Positions 1-8,337 of a DNA stretch of 64,000 nucleotides are shown piece by piece (position 1 is the stretch's first letter; the number at the start of each line of letters is the position of its first letter). Origin of the DNA: CALMEC01 sp031366605 (GTDB lineage: Bacteria; Actinomycetota; Thermoleophilia; Miltoncostaeales; Miltoncostaeaceae); the NCBI GenBank assembly GCA_031366605.1, contig JANLOO010000025.1, forward strand, positions 6,633 to 70,632, written 5' to 3'. Made by a program: the position numbers and the translations under genes. The notes beneath the pieces are model-generated. The model made no database searches and was not told where the DNA came from. It was given only the letters and a program-made list of their open reading frames with translations.

Positions 1-42
1 GTTCCGGAACCCGCTCGGACAACGGCAATTGATTGGGGACCA

Positions 43-1116
43 ATGCGTTCGTTCAAAAAACTCGTGGTAGGCGTTACGGCGGTGGCGGCGCTCTCGTTCG
101 CCCTCGCCGCGTGCGGGAGCAGTAGTTCGACGGCGGGGGGCGGATCGACAACCGACGCCGCTCCGGTCAAGCCGAGCAACTGTGCGTCGGCCGACAACTT
201 GTGTGTCGGCCTCGTGACCGACGTCGGCAAGGTCGACGACAAGTCGTTCAACCAGTCGGCATACGAAGGCGTCAAGCAGACAGGCAAGGACCTGGGTGCC
301 CAGTTCGACTTCATCGAGACCACGGACTCGAAGGACTACGCGACCAACATCAAGACGTTCGTCGACCAGAAGTACGACGTCGTCGTGACCGTCGGGTTCG
401 CATTGGGTGAGGCGACGGTCAAGGCCGCGACCGACAACCCCAAGACCAACTTCGTCGGTGTCGACCAGTTCCAGGCCAAGGTGCTTCCCAACCTGACCGG
501 TCTGATCTTCAACGAGGACAAGGCGGGTTTTCTGGCAGGTGCCCTCGCGGGCCTCATCACCAAGACCAACAAGGTCGGCGCAGTCCTCGGTACCAACCTG
601 GTGCCGCCGGTCGTCGCATACAAGACCGGGTACGAGAACGGGGCCAAGTACACCAACCCCAAGGTCTCGGTCAAGTCGACGTACCACCCGGGTGGGTTGG
701 ACGTCGCGTTCAACGACCCGACATTCGGCGCGGACACCGCGCGCCAGGCGCTCGACCAGGGCATTGACGTCATCTTCGGCGCGGGCGGCAACACCGGTAA
801 CGGCGCGCTCGCGGAGGTCGCCAAGAAGGGCGGCTCGGCGTACTGCATCGGCGTCGACACCGACCAGTGGGACACGGTCCCCGAGGCGCACCCGTGCCTG
901 GTCACCAGCGCGATGAAGCTCATCACGCCTGGTGTCGTCGACATCATCGGCCAGATCAAGTCCGGCACCTCCAAGGGCGGCAACTTCGTCGGTCAAGAAG
1001 GCCTTGCCGGCTACCACGACTTCGACGGCAAGATCTCAGCCGACGTCAAGACGAAGATGACGGATCTGGTCCCGAAGGTGCTCTCGGGCGAGATCCCGAC
1101 CGGCTACAAGCCGTAG
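43..1116 (+). CDS. BMP-family ABC transporter substrate-binding lipoprotein (nucleoside-type)
   Basis: Extracellular binding protein of an ABC importer of the BMP/PnrA class, whose characterised members bind nucleosides. Residues 1-24 are a lipoprotein signal peptide with lipobox LAAC (lipidated Cys24), followed by a Ser/Gly-rich tether to about residue 45. The BMP fold starts near residue 53 and carries the family motif DDKSFN at 65-70. Length (357 aa) is normal for the family. The ATG at 43 has only a weak GGGGA ribosome site, and the promoter is mostly outside the window. Two permeases and an ATPase follow directly, so this is the first gene of a complete importer. The exact ligand is inferred from the family. 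Confidence 0.9.
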   Translation: MRSFKKLVVGVTAVAALSFALAACGSSSSTAGGGSTTDAAPVKPSNCASADNLCVGLVTDVGKVDDKSFNQSAYEGVKQTGKDLGAQFDFIETTDSKDYATNIKTFVDQKYDVVVTVGFALGEATVKAATDNPKTNFVGVDQFQAKVLPNLTGLIFNEDKAGFLAGALAGLITKTNKVGAVLGTNLVPPVVAYKTGYENGAKYTNPKVSVKSTYHPGGLDVAFNDPTFGADTARQALDQGIDVIFGAGGNTGNGALAEVAKKGGSAYCIGVDTDQWDTVPEAHPCLVTSAMKLITPGVVDIIGQIKSGTSKGGNFVGQEGLAGYHDFDGKISADVKTKMTDLVPKVLSGEIPTGYKP

Positions 1117-1127
1117 AGGAGTGAGGA

Positions 1128-2264
1128 GTGGGGCGTGACCAGCAGGAGGATGGACCTGGTCACGCCCGCAGCTCTCGCGTTGCAGGGGTAGCGCTCGGCT
1201 GGTTGCAACCGGCCTCCATCCCCCTCGTGGCGGTCGCCCTCGGGGTCATCCTGGGGGCGGTGCTCATGCTCAGCGTGGGCGCAAATCCGTTCGAGGCGTA
1301 CAAGGCGATGCTCGAGGGCGCCCTCGGCGGCTCTGACGAGTTCGGCCGTACGCTCGAGAAGGCCACGCCCCTCGTGTTGGGCGGTTTGGCCGTGGCGTTC
1401 GCGTTCAAAGCAGGTCTGTTCAACATCGGTGGTCAGGGCCAGCTGCTGTTGGGAGCGAGCTTCGCGGCGTGGGCCGGCTTTACGTTCCACATGCCGGCGA
1501 TCATCCACATCCCGTTCGCCCTGCTTGTCGGCGGGCTGGCGGCAGCGGTGCTCGGCGGCCTGGTCGGCTGGCTCAAGGCGTATCGCGGCACGCACGAGGT
1601 CATCAGCACGATCATGCTGAACTTCGTGGCGGCCAACCTGACGGACTGGCTCGCGAGCTTGGACGGGCCCTGGGGCGATCCCGTCGCCACCAACCCGTCG
1701 CGACTGGCCCGTACGCCACTGGTCGACGGCTCCGCGGAGATCCCTCACGTGGGGGGTCTGCCGCTGGGGTTCCTGGTCGCGGTCGCCGCCGCGATCGTCT
1801 GCTGGTGGTTGCTCGAGCGCACCACAACCGGTTTTGAGATCCGCACCGTCGGCGCCAACCGTCACGCGGCCAAGTACGCGGGCATCAAGGTCGCCCGGAT
1901 CACCATCCTGGCGATGGCGGTCAGCGCGTTTCTGGCCGGACTCGGTGGCAGCATCGAGACGCTCGGTGTGGTGGGCAGATTCGAACCTGGCTTCAACGCC
2001 GGACTCGGTTTCGACGGCATCACCATTGCGCTGCTCGCCCGGACGAACCCGCTGGCCGTGGTGCCGGCGGCGCTTCTGTTGGGAGGGATGGACGCCGGCT
2101 CCAGCCTGATGCAATCGCGCACGGGTGTCGAGCCGGAGGTCATCAGCATCATCCAGGCGTTCATCCTGTTCTTCGTCGCCGCTCCGATCGCCGTGCGGTG
2201 GATCCTGCGTCGTCGCGAAGGCGACGACGAGCCCCTGCAGCTGACCACCGGGTGGGGCGGATGA
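1128..2264 (+). CDS. ABC transporter permease, BPD_transp_2 family (first permease of the BMP importer)
   Basis: Integral membrane permease of the nucleoside/ribose-type importer class. About eight to ten hydrophobic segments are visible, starting near residue 24, with the cytoplasmic coupling stretch in the middle (EIRTVGANRHAAKYAGI). The GTG at 1128 was chosen because AGGAG lies 6 nt upstream and the gene follows the lipoprotein stop by 11 bp. Its stop overlaps the ATG of the second permease (ATGA), so the two subunits are probably translationally coupled and form a heterodimer. Related loci are the guanosine importer NupNOPQ of Bacillus and similar BMP systems; the function here is by family. 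Confidence 0.88.
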   Translation: MGRDQQEDGPGHARSSRVAGVALGWLQPASIPLVAVALGVILGAVLMLSVGANPFEAYKAMLEGALGGSDEFGRTLEKATPLVLGGLAVAFAFKAGLFNIGGQGQLLLGASFAAWAGFTFHMPAIIHIPFALLVGGLAAAVLGGLVGWLKAYRGTHEVISTIMLNFVAANLTDWLASLDGPWGDPVATNPSRLARTPLVDGSAEIPHVGGLPLGFLVAVAAAIVCWWLLERTTTGFEIRTVGANRHAAKYAGIKVARITILAMAVSAFLAGLGGSIETLGVVGRFEPGFNAGLGFDGITIALLARTNPLAVVPAALLLGGMDAGSSLMQSRTGVEPEVISIIQAFILFFVAAPIAVRWILRRREGDDEPLQLTTGWGG

Positions 2265-3250
2265 ACATCGAGTGGTCGCGCAAGCGGGTCGTGATGCTCG
2301 TGATCGCCGTCCTGATCGTGATCGGTTGGATCGCCGCGTACCGGTGGGACAGCGGGCAGACCACGGCGGTGGGGTCGCGCACGGTCAGGGCTGCGGCGCC
2401 GCTGCTGCTCGGCGCCCTGTGCGGTGTGATCGGCGAGCGCTCCGGCGTGTTCAACATCGGCATCGAAGGGCAAATGCTGTTCTCGGCATTCACCGGCTTC
2501 ATGGCGGCGTCCTACTCGGGAAGCCTGCTGCTGGGAATCGCGGCCGGCGTCGCGGGAGCGATGCTGTTGGGACTCTTCCTGGCGTGGACCGCGGTGACGC
2601 TCAAGATGGACCAGATCATCGCCGGCACGGTCATCAACATCTTCGCCCTGGGCGCCACGTCGTTCTACTACGTGCAAGGGCGCACGATGCCGTCGTTTCC
2701 GGAATGGTCGGCGCCGGGATTGTCCGAGCTGCCGCTGGTGGGCAAGATGCTCTTCCAGCACGGCCCGCTGACGTTCCTCGCGCTCATCGCGCCGTTCGTC
2801 GTCTACGTGGCCCTGTTCAAGACACGCTGGGGATTGCGCACGCGCGCGGTGGGTGAGCATCCCGGCGCTGCGGACACCGTCGGCGTCAACGTCATCAAGA
2901 AGCGCTACGTCAACCTGGTCATCGCCGCAGGCTTCGCCGGGCTCGCCGGTCTGCACCTGATCCAATCGGCCAGCGCGTTCAACCGCAACATGACCAACGG
3001 CCTCGGTTTCATCGCGCTTGCGGTCATGATCATCGGGCGCTGGCACCCGTTTGGGGCATTCGGCGGCGCCCTGCTGTTCGGGTTCTTCATCGCACTGCAA
3101 TCGCAGCTGCAGTTCAACCAGGCGCTCGACATCCCGCCGCAGTTCTTCGGGATGATCCCCTACGTCCTGACCATCGTGGTGCTCGCCGTCGCCGGGGTCA
3201 ACGCCCGGCCTCCCGCAGCCGGCGGTCAGCCGTACGAGAAGGAGGGGTGA
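2261..3250 (+). CDS. ABC transporter permease, BPD_transp_2 family (second permease of the BMP importer)
   Basis: Second transmembrane subunit (329 aa) of the importer. The ATG at 2261 overlaps the previous stop by 4 bp and gives a protein beginning with a charged stretch and then a hydrophobic helix (VVMLVIAVLIVIGWIAAY). An upstream in-frame start at 2198 would add an Arg-rich tail read from the upstream gene and is unlikely. The family hallmark GVFNIGIEGQM lies near residue 68 and the coupling loop contains LRTRAVGEHPGAADTVGVNV. Four bp separate its stop from the ATPase gene. Confidence 0.88.
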   Translation: MNIEWSRKRVVMLVIAVLIVIGWIAAYRWDSGQTTAVGSRTVRAAAPLLLGALCGVIGERSGVFNIGIEGQMLFSAFTGFMAASYSGSLLLGIAAGVAGAMLLGLFLAWTAVTLKMDQIIAGTVINIFALGATSFYYVQGRTMPSFPEWSAPGLSELPLVGKMLFQHGPLTFLALIAPFVVYVALFKTRWGLRTRAVGEHPGAADTVGVNVIKKRYVNLVIAAGFAGLAGLHLIQSASAFNRNMTNGLGFIALAVMIIGRWHPFGAFGGALLFGFFIALQSQLQFNQALDIPPQFFGMIPYVLTIVVLAVAGVNARPPAAGGQPYEKEG

Positions 3251-3254
3251 GCAG

Positions 3255-4769
3255 GTGCTGCTGCGCGCTGACGGGCTGACCAAACGCTTCCCTGGCGTCA
3301 TTGCGTGCGACAACGTCAGCATGCATCTGGCCGAGGGCGAGATTCTGGGGCTGCTCGGCGAGAACGGCGCGGGCAAGTCGACGCTCGTCAAGATGCTCTT
3401 CGGCCTCTACGAACCGGACGAGGGCACGATCAGCGTGCAGGACAAGGTCGTCACGTTCGACGATCCGGGCGATGCGATTGCTCTGGGCATCGGGATGGTG
3501 CACCAGCACTTTCAGCTCGTGCCGCCCCTCAGCGTCGCCGAGAACATCATCCTTGGTGCCGAGCCGGTCAAGCGTTGGTTCGTGGACCATCGCGCGGCCG
3601 ACCGCAAGGTCATCGAACTGTCGAAGCGCTACGGCCTCGAGGTCGATCCCGAGGCACTCGTCGAGGATCTGCCGGTCGGGATCCAACAACGTGTCGAGAT
3701 CCTCAAGGCGCTCTACCGCGGCGCCGAGATCCTGATCTTGGACGAGCCCACCGCGGTGCTCACCCCACACGAGACGGACGAGCTGCTTCAGGTCATGCGT
3801 GACCTCGCCAAGTCCGGCGTCGGGATCATCTTCATCACCCACAAGCTGCGCGAGGTGCTGGCGGTCACCGATCGGGTGACGGTCATGCGTAACGGCAAGG
3901 TGGCTGCGGAAATGCCCACCGCAGGCGCGACGCAACAGAGCTTGGCCGAGGCGATGGTGGGGCGCGCGGTGGTTCTGCGGGTCACCAAGAAGCCGGCGGC
4001 ACCGGGCGAGGTCGTGCTCGCAGTCGAGGAGCTGCGGGTCAAAGACAGTCGCGGGCAGGAGGCGGTCAAGGGACTGAGCCTCGACGTCCGTCGCGGCGAG
4101 ATCCTTGGGGTCGCAGGTGTCGAGGGCAACGGTCAGCGAGAACTGGTCGAGGCATTGACGGGGATCCGCTCCGTCGAGAGCGGGCGTTTTACCATCGAGG
4201 GACACGACGCGACGCGCCTGGGCCCCCGGCGGATCCATTCGCTCGGCGTCGCGCACATCCCCGAGGACCGCGAGAAGGATGGTTTTGTCGGCACGTACAG
4301 CGTGGCCGACAACCTGGTGCTGACGAGCTACTTCGAGGAGCCATTCGCCCGGCGCGGCATCCGTCAATGGGGTGCGGTCCAAGAACGCGCACGGGCGCTG
4401 GTCGAAGCGTTCGACGTGCGCACCCCCGGGATCGCGACGAAGGTCAAGTCCCTGTCGGGCGGCAACAAGCAGAAAGTCATCGTCGCGCGCGAGCTGAGCG
4501 ACCAGAACGACCTGGTCATCGCATCGCAGCCGACCCGCGGCGTCGACGTCGGGTCCATCGAGTTCATCCACAACCAACTCGTCGCAACGCGCGATGGCGG
4601 TGCCGCGATCCTGCTGGTGTCCGCGGAACTCGACGAGATCTTCGGCCTCGCCGACCGCATCGCGGTCATGTACGAGGGGCGGATCGTCGCCACCCTCGAC
4701 GCCGCCGCCGCAACCCGTGAACAGGTGGGCCTGCTGATGGCCGGGGGGAGCGCACCGGCGACCGGGTAG
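3255..4769 (+). CDS. ABC transporter ATP-binding protein with two nucleotide-binding domains (BMP importer)
   Basis: Cytoplasmic ATPase that powers the importer. Two ABC domains lie in one 504-residue chain, as in sugar and nucleoside type importers. Domain 1 has Walker A GENGAGKS at 35-42, signature LPVGIQQ at 139-145 and Walker B ILILDEP at 159-165. Domain 2 has a degenerate Walker A (VEGNGQREL), signature LSGGNKQK and a Walker B in which the catalytic Glu is replaced (VIASQPTRGVDVG), which is the usual asymmetry of this class, so domain 2 is probably not catalytic. GTG start at 3255 with GGAGGGG 7 nt upstream. Last gene of the four-gene operon. Confidence 0.92.
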   Translation: MLLRADGLTKRFPGVIACDNVSMHLAEGEILGLLGENGAGKSTLVKMLFGLYEPDEGTISVQDKVVTFDDPGDAIALGIGMVHQHFQLVPPLSVAENIILGAEPVKRWFVDHRAADRKVIELSKRYGLEVDPEALVEDLPVGIQQRVEILKALYRGAEILILDEPTAVLTPHETDELLQVMRDLAKSGVGIIFITHKLREVLAVTDRVTVMRNGKVAAEMPTAGATQQSLAEAMVGRAVVLRVTKKPAAPGEVVLAVEELRVKDSRGQEAVKGLSLDVRRGEILGVAGVEGNGQRELVEALTGIRSVESGRFTIEGHDATRLGPRRIHSLGVAHIPEDREKDGFVGTYSVADNLVLTSYFEEPFARRGIRQWGAVQERARALVEAFDVRTPGIATKVKSLSGGNKQKVIVARELSDQNDLVIASQPTRGVDVGSIEFIHNQLVATRDGGAAILLVSAELDEIFGLADRIAVMYEGRIVATLDAAAATREQVGLLMAGGSAPATG

Positions 4770-4772
4770 CGA

Positions 4773-4798
4773 GGCGGCGGAGTCGGGTTCGCGCCGCC
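4773..4798. terminator. Candidate bidirectional terminator hairpin
   Basis: A perfect 7-bp stem (GGCGGCG / CGCCGCC) with a 12-nt loop sits between the converging ATPase gene and the CHAD operon. There is no T-tract, so it may act only with Rho or as a 3' end stabiliser. Confidence 0.35.
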
Positions 4799-4867
4799 GC
4801 CGCAGACGCGGTTCATCGTTCGGGGTCCGGGCCTTCCTGCGATTGCTGCGTACGCGCAACGTCCGGA

Positions 4868-5455
4868 TCAGACTCCCAGCGCACGCTCCAGGCGTCGTCG
4901 GAACCGGTCGGTGCTGAGCCGGCGCCACTCGACCAGAAATCGGTCGTACAGCTCGTCTCGTTCGCGGGTCCGTCGTGTGAGCAGGGCCTCGATGCCGGGG
5001 CGCTCGGAGAGGGTGCCTGCATCGTCGAGCTGCGCACGGAAACGTTCGAACGCGGCCTCGCGACGCGCCTGTGACATGCGACCGCCAGGTCCGGTCTGGC
5101 GCATCAGCTCGCGTGCTGCGGCCGCATCGCGCTCGGCCAGGCGTTCCAGGTGATCGTGCAACATCGGCACCTGGACGTCGCGATCGTGGATGTCGCCCAG
5201 CAGATCTTGCAGATCCTTGATCTGGTCGATGAACGAACCCAGGTCGGCGGGGAAGGCGATCTCGAAGATCTCGAGCAGGTACCGCAGCCGCTTGCACGCG
5301 ATTCGCATGTCGTGCAGCTCGCGTACGTTGCCTGGATGAGTGACGAATGGCGCGAAGGCCCAGACTTCGTCGATGCGCACCGCCAGGATCCGGCGCGCGT
5401 TCGGCCGCAGGCGTCGATCGGGGTCGAGTCCGGTGATGGGACGGGGTTTGGCCAC
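4868..5455 (-). CDS. CHAD-domain protein, C-terminal half (split CHAD, part 2)
   Basis: 195-residue helical, Arg/His-rich protein matching the second half of a CHAD domain, the conserved histidine alpha-helical domain that binds inorganic polyphosphate. The hallmark LHDMRIACKRLRYLLEIFE lies near residue 48, followed by DLQDLLGDIHDRDV, which is the second-repeat signature; the first repeat is absent here and is encoded by the adjacent upstream gene. The GTG at 5455 was chosen because GGAGGG lies about 8 nt upstream and it begins 1 nt after the TGA of the first-half gene. Upstream in-frame sequence has unnatural composition. Last gene of a four-gene operon with the ExeA-like ATPase. Confidence 0.75.
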   Translation of the reverse strand: MAKPRPITGLDPDRRLRPNARRILAVRIDEVWAFAPFVTHPGNVRELHDMRIACKRLRYLLEIFEIAFPADLGSFIDQIKDLQDLLGDIHDRDVQVPMLHDHLERLAERDAAAARELMRQTGPGGRMSQARREAAFERFRAQLDDAGTLSERPGIEALLTRRTRERDELYDRFLVEWRRLSTDRFRRRLERALGV

Positions 5456-5456
5456 T

Positions 5457-5972
5457 TCAGTGGCCCTCCGGTTGGGTCTGCAGCCCAGCGGGATCGACGC
5501 CGGTGTGGCGTGCGACCCAGCGCTCGAAGCGCTGGCCAAAGTGCTCCTCGTCCAGCCGGGTGAAGAGCGCCGCGATATGTGTGGCCTCGGCTGCCCGATG
5601 GGTGCGGTACTCCGCCACGAGCGCCTCGATCCCCGGCCGTTCGATGTCGGCAAAGTCCCTGACGACGGCTTCGAGTCCGTCGACCGCGACGTCCAGGTCC
5701 CGCGCCGCACCCAGGGTGTCCGTGATCTCCTTGACGACACGCAGGTGTGTGCGGAACGACTTCCCGGGGAACGCCCCCGCAAACGCATCCATGGCCGCCC
5801 GCAACCGTCGGGACGAGACACGCATCGCGTGCAGTTGTTCAATGTCCTCACCGGCCAGGGTGCCGTCGCGGAAGCTCATCATCTCGCGCCAGCGCGTCAC
5901 GACGACCCGGCCCGCCGCATCGCGGAACGTCGCATCCTGCAGCAGCCCCGGCACATTCCACGCCTTGGCCAT
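5457..5972 (-). CDS. CHAD-domain protein, N-terminal half (split CHAD, part 1)
   Basis: 171-residue protein matching the first half of a CHAD domain. LHAMRVSSRRLRAAMDAF and the later TLGAARDLDVAVDGL correspond to the first-repeat signature (LHxxRVxxRRLRAAL, then LGxVRDLDV). Conserved basic residues should line a polyphosphate-binding groove together with the partner half encoded just downstream. The ATG at 5972 overlaps the stop of the preceding small gene (ATGA). A longer start at 6290 would add about 106 Arg-rich residues antisense to nothing recognisable and is rejected. The split may be natural or the result of a frameshift in the linker of a once single gene. Confidence 0.75.
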   Translation of the reverse strand: MAKAWNVPGLLQDATFRDAAGRVVVTRWREMMSFRDGTLAGEDIEQLHAMRVSSRRLRAAMDAFAGAFPGKSFRTHLRVVKEITDTLGAARDLDVAVDGLEAVVRDFADIERPGIEALVAEYRTHRAAEATHIAALFTRLDEEHFGQRFERWVARHTGVDPAGLQTQPEGH

Positions 5973-6268
5973 CAGCTGCGATGCCGGATCAACACCGCTT
6001 CCCGAACGGCCGCACGGAGGTCTCCCGACGTTTTGACGGCGTTCCAATCGATGTGCAGTTGCATCCCCAGGTCGACGAGTGCCCTGATGACGGCATCGCC
6101 GTCGCCGGCGGTTTTGAGCCACCGTGCCTGACGCTTTGAGAGATCGACCGCGATACGGACCTTGGCGTCGCGTTTGCGCGTGTCGATCGTGTCGGGATCG
6201 AGGGCATCGAAAGCCGGTTGCATGGCATCCGGCCGGTCGAACGCCACCTGGTAGCTGACGCGGCTCAT
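5972..6268 (-). CDS. Small protein of unknown function in the ATPase/CHAD operon
   Basis: 98-residue soluble protein with no signal peptide or membrane segment and no family I recognise. It is mixed alpha/beta in appearance: an N-terminal VSYQVAFDRPD strand-like stretch, a central KVRIAVDLSKRQARWLK, then acidic DGDAVIRALVDLG. Its ATG overlaps the ATPase stop by 4 bp and its stop overlaps the first CHAD-half start by 4 bp, so it is tightly coupled to both. This makes a joint role with the ATPase or polyphosphate-binding partners plausible, but the function is unknown. Confidence 0.6.
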   Translation of the reverse strand: MSRVSYQVAFDRPDAMQPAFDALDPDTIDTRKRDAKVRIAVDLSKRQARWLKTAGDGDAVIRALVDLGMQLHIDWNAVKTSGDLRAAVREAVLIRHRS

Positions 6269-7116
6269 GATTGGGGTACGCCTCCTGCATCGCGATCTTC
6301 CGAGAGATCCCGGATCAGGTCTGCACCCACCTGCGATTCGCCGCGCACGAAACCCACGAACAGCGCATTTGCGCACAGCAGGTTGACGAGGCGTGGGATG
6401 CCACCCGTCTCGGCGTGGGCGGCGACCTCGGCCCGACTCGAGAACAGGCGTCGGGTCGATCCGGCGACACGAGCGCGGTGTTGGATGTAGGCCGACACCT
6501 CCTCGGCGTCCATGGCACCGAGGTGATAGCGCACGACGACACGTTGCGACACCTGCGGGAGTTTGCGAATGCGCGGCGCCAGCTCCGGCTGGCCCAACAG
6601 CACCACGGGAATTGCCGGCCCGTCGCCGGGATTGGTGAGCAGACGCAGCTCGTCCAGTGCGCGCAGGTCAAGGCGTTGTGCCTCATCGACAACGACGACT
6701 GGACGACGTCCGGCAGAGGCCTCCTCTGCCAGGCGTTGGCGAAGACGTGCTGCCAAACGTCCCGCGCCACCACCGCGGGCGCTCGAATCGACGGAGGCGA
6801 GCAACGCCGCGAGCACGCCAGACGCCGTGCGTGGCGGGTTGGCCGTCGTGGCGAGGGCAAAACCATCGCCCGCCAGCGTCCGGTCGAGTTGGCGCGCCAA
6901 CATGGTCTTGCCGCATCCGACTTCGCCAGTGATCGCAACGATTCCGCCCAGTTGGGTCAGACCGAACAGCATCCGCGCAAGTCCCTCGCGATGGTCATTG
7001 CGCGCAAAGGCGAAGCGGGGGTCGGGTTCGAGCTGAAACGGCGCCTCCACCAGCCCCCACCAATCCAAATAGGGGTGTCTGAGCGACGACTTCTGTGACG
7101 CGTCGGAAGTGGCCAT
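6265..7116 (-). CDS. ExeA/GspA-like AAA ATPase
   Basis: P-loop ATPase of the ExeA-like AAA group (general secretion and transposition-helper type). After a short leader the family opening HPYLDWWGLVEAPFQLEPDP starts near residue 14. Walker A is GEVGCGKT at 64-71, Walker B VVVVDEAQRL with D144-E145, followed by a sensor region LLTNPGDG and the arginine-rich C-terminal lid. The peptidoglycan-binding domain found in ExeA itself is missing; the protein is 283 aa and soluble. Start ATG 7116 chosen because the longer 7176 start adds 20 atypical residues. First gene of the operon small protein-CHAD-CHAD. No transposase neighbours are present, so a transposition-helper role is unlikely. Confidence 0.75.
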   Translation of the reverse strand: MATSDASQKSSLRHPYLDWWGLVEAPFQLEPDPRFAFARNDHREGLARMLFGLTQLGGIVAITGEVGCGKTMLARQLDRTLAGDGFALATTANPPRTASGVLAALLASVDSSARGGGAGRLAARLRQRLAEEASAGRRPVVVVDEAQRLDLRALDELRLLTNPGDGPAIPVVLLGQPELAPRIRKLPQVSQRVVVRYHLGAMDAEEVSAYIQHRARVAGSTRRLFSSRAEVAAHAETGGIPRLVNLLCANALFVGFVRGESQVGADLIRDLSEDRDAGGVPQS

Positions 7117-7279
7117 TTGCCGTGAAATTACAGCGATTGCGGGAACACCGCGTGACGAAGTGGTGACAGAGCGCACCGGACGCGCTTGACTCGGTGGCCA
7201 GGCCCCGTGGTAGGGTCAACAGCAGGTCGGGGCGTCCGCGGATGGGCGCCGAACACGAATCGCAGGGAACGACGCCTTC

Positions 7280-8284
7280 TTGAGCGCAGAACGCCCTCCA
7301 GTAACTTCTCGACGTTTTCGCGCTCGTGCCCTCGTGATCGTCGGGGCGCTCGGGCTTGCGATCCCGGCTCTCGCAGGTGCGGTTGGGACGATCACGCGTC
7401 AGGCCGAGTCAGTACGCAAGCTCGAGGCCGAGATTGCAGGACTCGATGCCCGGTTTGGTCAGGCTGCGACCGCCTATGACGGGGCACGCGCCCGGCTTGA
7501 CACGGTGCGAGGTCGCATCACCGCGAACACGGCCGCCTTGAAGAAGGCCCAGATCGATTTCAAGCGCGCACAGGGCTTGCTCGCGTTCCGATTGTCGGCG
7601 GTGTACCGACAGCCGCAACCCTCCGGGCTCGAGGTGTTGCTGCGCTCGGGCAGCCTCTCCGAAGCGCTCTCGCGTGTCGACGTTCTGGACCGCGTACAGC
7701 GGCAGGACGCCGGCATCGTCACCAAGATCGCTGCGGCACGTGCACAGATGCGCAGGGCCCAAGTTGAGCTGCTTGCTGACCAGAAGGTCGCTGCGAGCGA
7801 GTCGGAGGAAGCGAGCATCCGCCTGACCGAAGTTCGGTCGATCCGCTCGGCGCGACGCGGGGTGCTGATCAACGCGCGAACGCGGCTCGCGGTGATGATC
7901 TCCGCCGAAGTCAACCGGCAACGTCGCGCTTTGCTCGTCGCCGCGCAACGACGTGTCGTTCAGCGCGTCCGCAACACCGGCGGTGACGGCGCCACAGCGC
8001 CCAACGTGCCGTCCGCGCCGGCTGCACCGCCGTCCGGCGGTGGTGGGACGGACGTCAGTGGGGCACTTCGCAAGATCGCGCTGTGCGAATCCGGTGGCAA
8101 TCCCTCAGCGGTCTCGCCCAGTGGCCTCTACCGCGGGAAGTATCAGTTCGACCCCGGAACCTGGCAGCGCCTCGGCGGCTCGGGCACCGATCCGGCTGCG
8201 GCGCCCGAGGGTGAGCAGGACAGGGTCGCGGGGGTTCTGTACGGACAAAGCGGTGCTGCGCCGTGGCCCATCTGCGGTCGGTAG
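7280..8284 (+). CDS. Secreted coiled-coil protein with C-terminal Rpf-like transglycosylase domain
   Basis: Cell-wall lytic enzyme by architecture. Signal peptide at about residues 1-35 (Arg-rich start, then hydrophobic VIVGALGLAIPALAGAV). Long coiled coils at about 36-110 and 135-225 resemble the N-terminal helical arms of NlpC/P60-type wall hydrolases, followed by a Pro/Ala/Gly linker to residue 258. A resuscitation-promoting-factor type lysozyme fold follows: ALRKIALCESGGN with the likely catalytic Glu270, then GLYRGKYQFDPGTW. It probably cleaves peptidoglycan during growth or resuscitation. TTG start at 7280 with an AGGGAA site about 10 nt upstream; no better start exists. Confidence 0.82.
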   Translation: MSAERPPVTSRRFRARALVIVGALGLAIPALAGAVGTITRQAESVRKLEAEIAGLDARFGQAATAYDGARARLDTVRGRITANTAALKKAQIDFKRAQGLLAFRLSAVYRQPQPSGLEVLLRSGSLSEALSRVDVLDRVQRQDAGIVTKIAAARAQMRRAQVELLADQKVAASESEEASIRLTEVRSIRSARRGVLINARTRLAVMISAEVNRQRRALLVAAQRRVVQRVRNTGGDGATAPNVPSAPAAPPSGGGGTDVSGALRKIALCESGGNPSAVSPSGLYRGKYQFDPGTWQRLGGSGTDPAAAPEGEQDRVAGVLYGQSGAAPWPICGR

Positions 8285-8293
8285 GAGAGGCCC

Positions 8294-8331
8294 GCTCAGG
8301 AAATCTGCCCGTACGTACGAGGAGGGCCACT
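8294..8331 (+). repeat. Copy of a dispersed ~38-bp intergenic repeat (M3 motif)
   Basis: These 38 bp lie between the converging transglycosylase and def genes and match 19175-19212 at 30 of 38 positions, including the core TACGAG(G/A)AGG(G/A)CCACT. A third, inverted copy lies at about 18973-19012, just upstream of the polysaccharide deacetylase. A 10-bp palindrome (CGTACGTACG) is inside this copy. Role unknown. Confidence 0.5.
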
Positions 8332-8337
8332 CAGTCG

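Noticed and set aside
3198..5297. Long minus-strand open frame of about 700 codons opposite the importer ATPase
   Set aside because: Arg/Asp/Val-rich shadow of the ATPase gene with no recognisable domain; typical of antisense frames in high-GC DNA.
7186..7216. TTGACT with TAGGGT as a promoter for the transglycosylase gene
   Set aside because: The 19-bp spacer and poor -10 make it too weak to list as a feature.
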